Shown here: positions 1 to 5,605 of the stretch, one piece after another
Position numbering within the stretch: the first letter of the stretch is position 1
Layout: every line of letters starts with the position of its first letter
Assembly: GCF_938045465.1 (NCBI RefSeq)
Contig: NZ_CALIBF010000155.1
Span: forward strand, 1-9,516
From: an uncultured Campylobacter sp.
Lineage (GTDB): Bacteria; Campylobacterota; Campylobacteria; Campylobacterales; Campylobacteraceae
Length of the DNA: 9,516 nt
Direction of reading: 5' to 3'
Program-made: the position numbers and the translations under genes
Notes under the pieces: generated by a model
Told to the model about the DNA's origin: nothing
What the model saw: only the letters and a program-made list of their open reading frames with translations
Database searches by the model: none

Positions 1-100
1 GAAGTATCGGCAATTTGCTTTTACTTCCTCTTGGTAATATCCTATTTGATTTTTTTACTTCGACAAACTGGAATTTGCAGAGACATAAAGCCTTAAAAGG
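1..100. other. Window-edge stretch without an assignable gene
   Basis: Several frames are open here because the stretch is short. Plus frame 1 gives a hydrophobic tail (ending RDIKP, stop at 94-96) that would converge on the flavodoxin-like gene. On minus, KNQIGYYQEEVKANCRYF follows a stop and runs off the edge. Neither can be chosen without the flanking sequence. Confidence 0.25.
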
Positions 101-742
101 TTACACTAAATCCTGCCCCATTTTATACGCTTTTTCCAAATAGGATTGGAATGTTTTGTCATGATGTTCTTTCTTTGCATCCCCATCAAACATTGTCCAA
201 TCGTATATGCTATAATCCTTAACTTGAACAGTATTCCCACATACGAGTACATTGGTTGGACCTACGAATCTTTCAAATGAGTATTTGTGCTTTGGGATCA
301 AATCACCATAAAACCCACCTTCTTCATATGCACTATCCTCACTGTTGCTTGTTCAAATAAAAAGTACCGGTATCAAGTGTTCATTGTAGGATGGTTTTTC
401 AAGATTATATGTGAGTGATTGGAAAGTTAATCGTTCAAATAAGGCTCTGAAACTTGCGGTCACATCGCCCATATAATTCGGTGATCCAATAATCAGTCCA
501 TCTGCATTTCTAATCTTTTCAAGTACGTCATATAATCCATCCTTATAGACACATTTACCAAAATTGCCTTTTCTTTTACAGCCAAAGCATGAAATACATC
601 CGGTATATTTCTCTAATCGGAACAAATCTACATATTCAATTTCTGCGCCGGCAAACTCACTACCCTTTGCAGCTTCTTTAATCAGTTGATCTGTATTCCA
701 TCCTTTTCTTGGTCCAGCATTAATCGCTACTATTTTTTTCAT
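101..742 (-). pseudogene. Flavodoxin-family / NADPH-dependent FMN reductase-like protein, interrupted by an in-frame TGA
   Basis: Reading from ATG at 742, the product opens with MKKIVAINAGPRKGWNTDQ, the beta-strand plus phosphate-loop start (xxGPRKxxNT) of FMN-binding flavodoxin-fold reductases. A Cys cluster (CISCFGCKRKGNFGKC, about residues 49-64) follows, typical of iron-sulfur-flavoprotein-like members, and then ADGLIIGSPNYMGDVTASF, the usual second FMN-contact loop. At 353-355 the frame meets TGA (codon 130). The same frame then stays open for 83 more codons to TAA at 101-103 (TSNSEDSAYEEGG ... FERFVGPTNVLVCGNTVQV ... KAYKMGQDLV), which is the normal C-terminal half. Without the TGA the protein would be about 213 residues, a normal family length. 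The lesion is therefore one nonsense codon, with no frameshift or deletion. The family would act in the cytosol as a redox flavoprotein; the substrate is unknown. The DNA is more AT-rich than the Campylobacter-like genes downstream, which suggests transfer from a Firmicute-type donor. Alternatives are a sequencing error or recoding of UGA. Confidence 0.8.
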
Positions 743-747
743 TTTAT

Positions 748-752
748 CCTCC
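748..752 (-). promoter_or_regulatory. Shine-Dalgarno site fixing the flavodoxin-like gene start at 742
   Basis: On the minus strand the sequence reads TTGGAGGATAAAATG. GGAGG lies five bases before ATG at 742. An in-frame TTG at 754 would add four residues (MEDK), but it sits directly on this ribosome binding site, so the ATG is the better start. Confidence 0.75.
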
Positions 753-782
753 AAATTCTAATTTGTCAATTTCATCCATCCT

Positions 783-788
783 ATTATA
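783..788 (-). promoter_or_regulatory. Possible -10 box (TATAAT) for the flavodoxin-like gene
   Basis: The minus strand contains GGATATAATAGG about 41 bases before the ATG at 742, an exact TATAAT. No convincing -35 hexamer is seen 16-18 bases upstream, so the call rests on the -10 alone. Confidence 0.3.
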
Positions 789-864
789 TCCTTTTTCTCA
801 TATTTTCCCATTACATCAAGCTGAATATTCATTCTTGTAACCATATTTTTATTTAACCCACTAC

Positions 865-903
865 AAAGCGGTTGCGGCAAAAAGCTTACGAAAAAGCCGA
901 TGA
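865..903 (+). pseudogene. Possible C-terminal remnant of a lost upstream gene (KAVAAKSLRKSR, stop)
   Basis: From 865 the plus strand reads K A V A A K S L R K S R and then TGA at 901-903. That TGA overlaps the ATG at 900-902 as ATGA, a common layout for translationally coupled genes. The frame can be followed upstream only to a stop at 838-840, and the bases before about 863 have the AT-rich composition of the flavodoxin region. The reading is that a resident gene once ran into the gene at 900 and was cut off when the AT-rich DNA replaced it. With so few codons the parent gene cannot be identified, and chance is possible. Confidence 0.35.
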
Positions 904-1274
904 AAACTCTAAGATGCCCAAGATGCGGCAGCGTGTATAAAAAACCCAAGAAATTTATACTGGCGGTCTACATTTGCCTGCTGCTGTTTTTTATGCTAGC
1001 GTTTGCTTTCATCCCCGATAAAATGGGGATTTTGGCATCCACAGGCAGCGGGATAGGCGCATATATTATGTTTTTATGGATCGTAGATACTTTGAACTTC
1101 GATCTTTTGGACGCCATGATACTGGTGGCGGGATTTTTGATTTTCAGCGGATTATATGAGGCATGGGGCGAGCCGCTAATCGCAGGGCTCATAGCCATTT
1201 TATTTTGCGTGGGCGCGGCGGCGATTTTCGTAAAATTTTTCCCCTATGAGAGGCAAAAAATCAATGAAAACTAA
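900..1274 (+). CDS. Small four-helix membrane protein with an N-terminal CPRC zinc-ribbon knuckle
   Basis: I do not recognise this 124-residue protein as a named family. The N-terminus (MKTLRCPRCGSVYKKPKK) carries one CxxC knuckle (C6, C9) followed by basic residues, as in half a zinc ribbon. Four hydrophobic segments follow at about residues 19-41, 45-66, 70-87 and 91-113, and the tail is charged. An inner-membrane location with the knuckle in the cytosol is inferred. ATG at 900 is the first standard start in the frame. No good Shine-Dalgarno site precedes it, but the codon overlaps an upstream TGA as ATGA, which suggests it was once translated by coupling to a gene now missing. The frame is open upstream to 825 but has no ATG, GTG or TTG there. 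It lies 65 bases before pilD on the same strand. Its function is unknown. Confidence 0.7.
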   Translation: MKTLRCPRCGSVYKKPKKFILAVYICLLLFFMLAFAFIPDKMGILASTGSGIGAYIMFLWIVDTLNFDLLDAMILVAGFLIFSGLYEAWGEPLIAGLIAILFCVGAAAIFVKFFPYERQKINEN

Positions 1275-1339
1275 GAAATTTCTCGCTACCATAGAGCGTT
1301 TGATTAAATTTTAAAAAGTTAAAGCTCCAAAGGAAAAAG

Positions 1340-2095
1340 ATGGATTTAAATATCGTTTACGGCGTGATTTTTGCGGTATTCGGCACCTGCGTGGGTTCGT
1401 TTTGCAACGTCCTGATCTACCGCTTGCCGCGCGGACAGAGCGTAAATTTTCCCGCTTCGCACTGCCCAAAGTGCTCTCACGCTTTAAAATTTTACCACAA
1501 CATTCCGCTGCTTTCGTGGCTCTTTTTGGGCGGCAAATGCGCCTTTTGCAAAACCAAAATTTCGATCCGCTACCCGATCGTCGAGCTTTTAGGCGGCGCG
1601 CTTGCGCTTGCGGCGTATTTCGGCGAGCCCGATCTTGCAAAAGCCGCGGTACTAGGGCTTTGCTTTATCTTGCTTATGGCGCTTTCGGCGATCGATTTTG
1701 AGTATAAAGCCGTGCCTGAGAGCCTTCTTTACGTAGTTACGGCGCTTTCGCTTGCTTATACGCTGATGTATGATTTTGATCTTAGCGGCGTTGGCGCGGC
1801 GGCGGGATACGCGGCGATATTTTTCGTGCTGCGCCTAATCGTCACTTTCGTGCTCAAGCGCGAAGCGATGGGAAGCGCGGATATTTTTATCGCGGGCGTT
1901 ATGGGGGCGATTTTGGGCTGGAAGCTGGGCGGCATCTCGATCTACATCGGCGCGATTTTGACGCTGCCTGCGTATCTCATCGCGCACAAAAGAGGCTACG
2001 AGCTGCCGTTCGTGCCGTTTTTATCGATGGGGCTACTTCTTACTTTTATTTTTAGAGATCAAATTTTAAGGCTCTTGGACGTCATTTATGGATAG
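1340..2095 (+). CDS. pilD: Prepilin peptidase (type 4 prepilin leader peptidase, A24 family)
   Basis: This is a 251-residue inner-membrane aspartic protease that cleaves the leader of type IV pilin-like precursors and usually also methylates the new N-terminus. The N-terminal domain has the family signature GTCVGSFCNVLIYRLPRG (15-32) and two zinc-binding pairs, C42PKC45 and C67AFC70, with the conserved YHNIPLLSW between them. The catalytic aspartates are D119 in SAIDFEYKAVPE and D181 in MGSADIFIAGVMGAILG. The second site reads GSAD rather than the classic GxGD. About seven or eight membrane segments fill the rest. AAGGA upstream of ATG at 1340 serves as ribosome binding site. The stop overlaps the lptF start by 8 bases. 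The order pilD, lptF-like, truA matches my memory of C. jejuni. In Campylobacter such peptidases serve the competence/type II secretion-like pseudopilus; no pilin gene is visible here. Confidence 0.93.
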   Translation: MDLNIVYGVIFAVFGTCVGSFCNVLIYRLPRGQSVNFPASHCPKCSHALKFYHNIPLLSWLFLGGKCAFCKTKISIRYPIVELLGGALALAAYFGEPDLAKAAVLGLCFILLMALSAIDFEYKAVPESLLYVVTALSLAYTLMYDFDLSGVGAAAGYAAIFFVLRLIVTFVLKREAMGSADIFIAGVMGAILGWKLGGISIYIGAILTLPAYLIAHKRGYELPFVPFLSMGLLLTFIFRDQILRLLDVIYG

Positions 2096-3119
2096 GGTGC
2101 AGCGCTATTTATTTAGCAACTTCGTAAGCTCGTTCGCGTCACTTTTTAGCACGCTTTTTATCATAATGTCGATCGTATTTTTCCTTCAGATCGCGCGCAT
2201 TACGTCGTTTATCGAGATAAATTTTTCAGAGCTAGTAAAGCTCTATCTTTTCATGCTGCCGCGCATCCTCATATTTACGGTGCCGATCGCGTTTTTCGTA
2301 GCTCTTAGCATCTCGCTTTTTAGGCTATCTAAAGAGAATGAAACCATCGTAATATTTACGATCGGCTACGCTACGCGCAAGATCGCGCTGTTTTTCGGCA
2401 TAAGCGCCGCGCTGTGCTCTTTGGCGCTGCTTTTCGTATCGCTTTTTATGATGCCGATAGCCGAAAATTTAAAGGACAATTTCATCGATTACAAAAAAAT
2501 TAGCGCGACGCTAAATATCAAATCCAACGAATTCGGGCAGAAATTCTCCGACTGGCTCGTTTTTATCGACTCGCAGGAAAACAACGGCACAAGCACGCTG
2601 TATAAGGATCTCGTGCTGTATAATCCGGGTGGCTCGCAGGATCACGAGCGGATGATCGTAGCGCGTAGCGGCGAGTTTAAAAACGAAAACGCGAGCTTTT
2701 CTGCGATGCTGCACGACGGCAAAATTTACACGATGGGCGGCGAGCAGTGGCACGTAAGCGAGTTTGAAAGCCTAACCCTGCGCACGCAAAGCGACCGCAA
2801 TATCCGCGGCGGAGGCGGCGTGATCGGATACTGGAGCGATATGAGCGGCAGCGAGAAGCGCAGGAAGGAATTTAGCATCTACACCCTCGTCTCGCTCTTT
2901 CCGCTGGCGAGCTTTCTGTTTGCGCTAAGCCTCGGCATCGTGACCTATCGTTACGAAAAGGGCTTCGTTTACGCGGGGATCTTCGGCGTGCTTTTTAGCT
3001 ACTTCGCGATGATCATGCTGCTCTCTAAATACCCAAGCATCGCGCTTCCCGTGACATTCGGCGTTACGCTTATCGGCTCGCTGCTTTACTACAGGATCAA
3101 AATTGCCCCGAGGTACTGA
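2088..3119 (+). CDS. lptF: LptF/LptG-family permease (YjgP/YjgQ), lipopolysaccharide export
   Basis: This 343-residue inner-membrane protein belongs to the LptF/LptG family, which extracts LPS/LOS from the inner membrane together with the LptB ATPase and passes it to LptC/LptA. The N-terminal half has hydrophobic segments at about 11-36, 51-78 and 97-125, including MLPRILIFTVPIAFFVALSI and the coupling-helix-like region FRLSKENETIVIFTIGYATRK. A periplasmic beta-rich domain spans about 130-260 (LVFIDSQ, MIVARSGEF, MLHDGKIYTMGG). Three more membrane segments end the protein (about 265-340). That is the standard family layout and length. The choice of F over G rests on the pilD-truA context and is not certain. 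The start overlaps the pilD stop by 8 bases (ATGGATAG), and the end overlaps the proposed truA TTG start by 17 bases, so the three are likely one translationally coupled unit. Confidence 0.88.
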   Translation: MDRVQRYLFSNFVSSFASLFSTLFIIMSIVFFLQIARITSFIEINFSELVKLYLFMLPRILIFTVPIAFFVALSISLFRLSKENETIVIFTIGYATRKIALFFGISAALCSLALLFVSLFMMPIAENLKDNFIDYKKISATLNIKSNEFGQKFSDWLVFIDSQENNGTSTLYKDLVLYNPGGSQDHERMIVARSGEFKNENASFSAMLHDGKIYTMGGEQWHVSEFESLTLRTQSDRNIRGGGGVIGYWSDMSGSEKRRKEFSIYTLVSLFPLASFLFALSLGIVTYRYEKGFVYAGIFGVLFSYFAMIMLLSKYPSIALPVTFGVTLIGSLLYYRIKIAPRY

Positions 3120-4422
3120 AAAAGACTCCGAGCTTTGCCGCGGCGAAATTTTAAACAAAAGCTCGTCCGCTCGAAATTCAGCGGATAAAATTTCGACGAG
3201 CGAGCCTAGCGCGTCTAAAATTTTGCGTAGCGTAAATTTAAAACGCAAAACGCAAAACGGCGAGCAAGCTTTGATCTTAAACGATAAAATTTTAAATTTT
3301 AAAAATTCCGCTCTTGCAGATACGGCAAACGATACGGCCACCTATACTGCGCCCGATTGCGGTTTGAATCACGAAAGCGTCAGGCGGAATTCGGACGCCG
3401 TTCGCGCTAAAAAGGCTGCGCGTGCGGCAAATTTAAATTCCGCCCGTAAAAATTCCGCCGATACCGCCGCTTCCGATATTTGCGCGGCAAACGCTGCAAA
3501 AGCTAATGTGGCAAGTGGCGACGCTTTAAAAATCTATATGTCGCCCGTCGCAAAATTTTACACTACCCGTCCCGCATCCGCCCGCACCGAAAACTCCCGC
3601 AAAACAAATGCCGCCCACAAAGCGGACGCCCCCGCAAACACGCCAGCAAGCGCGTCCGAACTCAAAAATATTATTGAAAGCGCGCCCGCAAGCGACTTCG
3701 CAGCGAGCGTAAACTCCGAACGCGTGAAGCTCAAGCTCGTCTATTCCTATGACGGCTCGAAATTTAGCGGCTCGCAGTCTCAGCCTCACGGGCGCGGCGT
3801 CGAGGACGTGCTGCGCGCGGCTTTGGGGCGCGTGGGTATCTTTGCGCCGCTAATCAGCAGCTCGCGCACCGATAAAGGGGTGCACGCGCTGCGCCAGGTA
3901 AGCTGCGTCGAATGCACCGTGCACTGGGAGCTGTCGCGTCTAAAAGAGCTCATAAACCGCCACTGCGCGCCCTATATTTTTGTGCAACACATCAGCCCGG
4001 TGCCGCGCGATTTTCATCCGCGTTACGACGCTGTGACGCGCTGCTATCGCTATGTTTTAAACCACGGACGCCCTAGCCCCTTTCTTAGCGATTTTTGCGT
4101 GTTTTATCCGCGCGTGGATCTTGCCGCGCTCAATGCTGCGCTTGCAAATTTCGTCGGCGAGCACGATTTTAGCGAGTTTATGAAAAGCGGCAGCGACATA
4201 AAAAGCCCCGTGCGCGAGCTCTACGTCGCGCGCGCCTACTCTTTTAGAAATTTAACCTTGATAAATTTTAAAGCCAATGGATTTTTGCGAGCGCAGGTGC
4301 GGCTGATGGTCGCAAACGCCATAAAATCCGTGCAAAGCGGGCGTAAGATCAGCTTCTCGCGGGCGCTTAGCAGAATCCCCTTTCCGCCGAACGGGCTGTA
4401 TCTTAGCGGCGTGAGTTATTAA
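3103..4422 (+). CDS. truA: tRNA pseudouridine(38-40) synthase TruA with an unusual ~205-residue N-terminal extension
   Basis: The catalytic core begins near residue 207 (VKLKLVYSYDGSKFSGSQSQ) and runs to the C-terminus, about 233 residues, a normal length for Campylobacter TruA. The catalytic aspartate is D257 in SSRTDKGVHALRQ, matching the family RTDxGVHA motif. RYDAVTRCYRYVLNHG, GEHDFSEFMKSG and NGFLRAQVRLMVANAI are further TruA signatures. TruA makes pseudouridine at positions 38-40 of the tRNA anticodon arm in the cytosol. The open frame reaches back to TTG at 3103, which has AGGA six bases upstream and overlaps lptF by 17 bases. That adds about 205 residues rich in Ala, Ser, Asn, Lys and Asp, with no recognisable domain. 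GTG at 3724 gives the family-like start (VKLKLVYSYDG) but has no clear ribosome binding site; ATG at 3538 is a third choice. The core is certain; whether the extension is translated is open. Confidence 0.85.
   Translation: MPRGTEKDSELCRGEILNKSSSARNSADKISTSEPSASKILRSVNLKRKTQNGEQALILNDKILNFKNSALADTANDTATYTAPDCGLNHESVRRNSDAVRAKKAARAANLNSARKNSADTAASDICAANAAKANVASGDALKIYMSPVAKFYTTRPASARTENSRKTNAAHKADAPANTPASASELKNIIESAPASDFAASVNSERVKLKLVYSYDGSKFSGSQSQPHGRGVEDVLRAALGRVGIFAPLISSSRTDKGVHALRQVSCVECTVHWELSRLKELINRHCAPYIFVQHISPVPRDFHPRYDAVTRCYRYVLNHGRPSPFLSDFCVFYPRVDLAALNAALANFVGEHDFSEFMKSGSDIKSPVRELYVARAYSFRNLTLINFKANGFLRAQVRLMVANAIKSVQSGRKISFSRALSRIPFPPNGLYLSGVSY
3161..3201 (+). other. Imperfect long hairpin just downstream of lptF, inside the truA leader/extension
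   Basis: GCTCGT (3161-3166) pairs with ACGAGC (3196-3201), and CGAAATT (3172-3178) pairs with AATTTCG (3189-3195). The arms stack with only a five-base bulge on the left side and a ten-base loop. This gives 13 base pairs beginning 42 bases after the lptF stop. No T-run follows, so it is not a standard terminator; a processing, attenuation or stabilising element is possible. Confidence 0.4.
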
Positions 4423-4424
4423 GA

Positions 4425-4473
4425 CTTGAAATTTATAGCGTTAAATTTTATCCACGGGCGTTTGGATTTCAAG
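4425..4473 (+). repeat. Inverted repeat CTTGAAAT ... ATTTCAAG after truA
   Basis: CTTGAAAT (4425-4432) and ATTTCAAG (4466-4473) are perfect 8-base inverted arms separated by 33 bases, starting three bases after the truA stop. The long spacing makes a stable hairpin doubtful. It could be part of a transcript-end structure together with the hairpin at 4477. Confidence 0.3.
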
Positions 4474-4476
4474 CTT

Positions 4477-4500
4477 AGAATTTTATCGCGGTAAAATTCT
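4477..4500 (+). terminator. Perfect 9-bp A/T-rich hairpin downstream of truA, possible terminator
   Basis: AGAATTTTA (4477-4485) and TAAAATTCT (4492-4500) form a perfect 9-bp stem around TCGCGG. It sits 54 bases after the truA stop and before the TRAP promoter region. Each arm carries an A/T run, as in the bidirectional terminators of AT-rich bacteria, but the stem has little G+C and no T-tract follows. It could equally be a protein-binding palindrome. Confidence 0.4.
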
Positions 4501-4587
4501 GCATATGAGAGTAGATCGCCACCCTACTTTGATATTAAATCACCTGCGCCACAATGTGTAAAATCGTAAATTTGCGCGAAATTCGAT

Positions 4588-4612
4588 CTATTTTTATTAG
4601 AATTTTATAGAA
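4588..4612 (+). promoter_or_regulatory. Likely promoter region of the TRAP-TAXI operon
   Basis: The bases before the binding-protein gene turn very A/T-rich (CTATTTTTATTAGAATTTTATAGAA). A TATAGA-like -10 lies at 4606-4611 with T-rich sequence upstream. This fits epsilonproteobacterial sigma-70 promoters, which have a -10 box and periodic T-tracts and lack a clear -35. The exact position is uncertain. Confidence 0.35.
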
Positions 4613-4655
4613 ATTTAGCAATACTTTCAAACTTTTAACTCAAAAAGGAGCAAAG

Positions 4656-5597
4656 ATGAAAAAATTTTCTGTTGCTTTGGCCGGTTTGGCCTTACTAGCT
4701 AGCGTTTCGGGCGCTAAGGAGTTCATCAATATCGGCACCGGCGGTATGACCGGCACCTATTATCCGGTAGGCGGCGCGATTTGCCGCTTGGTAAATATGG
4801 ATAAAAATATGAAATGCTCCGTGCAATCGACGGGCGGCTCGACATATAACGTCAATAACGTGCTTAAAAAAGAGCTAAATTTCGGCTTCGTTCAAAGCGA
4901 TGTCGTCTATGATAAGTACAACGGTACGGGCAAATTTCAAGGCGCGGCGGATAAAAATTTACGCTCCGTAATTTCGATCTATCCGGAGCTTTTGGCTTTC
5001 GTCGTCTCTAAAGAGAGCGGCATTAAGGCTTACGGCGACGCTGCGGGCAAAAAGATCAATATCGGAAACCCAGGTAGCGGCAACGAGCTAACCAGCACGA
5101 TAGTTTTTGAAAACTACGACTTTGATCTTAAAAAGCTCGCCCAGCACGGCGTTTTAACGGCGCAAGAATGCCCTATGGCGCTAAAAGATAAGAAGATCGA
5201 CGGATACTTCTACGTCGTAGGACATCCGACCGCAAATATCACTGATGCGGCGACTTCGCTTCCTATCGACTTAGTCAGCATCGACGATGAGCATATCAAA
5301 AAAATTCTAGAAAAATATCCATATTTTGCCAAAGGCGTGATCCCTGCGAAAATGTATGACGGCGTAGATCACGATACGCAGACTATCGGCGTAAAGGCAG
5401 TGCTCGTAACCGACGCTAGCCAAAGCGACGAGGCGGTTAGGGCGGTAGTTAAAGCTATACTTGATAATTTTGACGAGTATAAAAAGCTACACCCTGCGCT
5501 AAATTTGGTAAGCAAAGAATCTCTTTTAGAGGGGCTTAGTGCGCCACTTCATCCTGCAGCAGAGGCGGTGTATAAAGAAGCTGGGCTGCTGAAATAG
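4656..5597 (+). CDS. TAXI-family TRAP transporter periplasmic solute-binding protein
   Basis: This 313-residue secreted binding protein has a typical signal peptide (MKKFSVALAGLALLASVSGA, cleavage likely after A20). The mature start, EFINIGTGGMTGTYYPVGGAICRLVN, is the hallmark of TAXI (TRAP-associated extracytoplasmic immunogenic) proteins. Further family landmarks are CSVQSTGGSTYNVNNV, ELNFGFVQSDV, the hinge-region INIGNPGSGNELTS and the C-terminal lobe with KKIDGYFYVVGHPTANI. The protein catches its ligand in the periplasm and delivers it to the permease encoded eight bases downstream. The ligand cannot be read from sequence; glutamate/2-oxoglutarate-like dicarboxylates have been shown for some relatives. 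AAGGAG five bases before ATG at 4656 is a strong ribosome binding site, as expected for an abundant binding protein. The first gene of a two-gene operon. Confidence 0.92.
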   Translation: MKKFSVALAGLALLASVSGAKEFINIGTGGMTGTYYPVGGAICRLVNMDKNMKCSVQSTGGSTYNVNNVLKKELNFGFVQSDVVYDKYNGTGKFQGAADKNLRSVISIYPELLAFVVSKESGIKAYGDAAGKKINIGNPGSGNELTSTIVFENYDFDLKKLAQHGVLTAQECPMALKDKKIDGYFYVVGHPTANITDAATSLPIDLVSIDDEHIKKILEKYPYFAKGVIPAKMYDGVDHDTQTIGVKAVLVTDASQSDEAVRAVVKAILDNFDEYKKLHPALNLVSKESLLEGLSAPLHPAAEAVYKEAGLLK

Positions 5598-5605
5598 GCT
5601 AGTTG

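Noticed and set aside
300..355. Selenocysteine recoding of the TGA at 353-355
   Set aside because: The bases just after the TGA give only a weak possible stem (GCA...UGC), nothing like a bacterial SECIS, and the site is not at the Cys-rich redox motif. Kept only as a testable alternative.
758..949. 63-codon minus-strand frame upstream of the flavodoxin-like gene
   Set aside because: It runs across the composition junction and over the 900 gene. The part left of 860 (ending GWMKLTN) could be the tail of something, but there is no domain and no usable start.
2925..3341. 138-codon minus-strand frame across the lptF end
   Set aside because: It is an antisense shadow of the lptF membrane segments and the truA leader, with no family features.
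3526..3789. 87-codon minus-strand frame opposite the TruA extension
   Set aside because: It is Arg/Ala/Gly/Cys-rich, as expected from reading G+C-biased codons backwards, with no ribosome binding site and overlap with the conserved TruA core.
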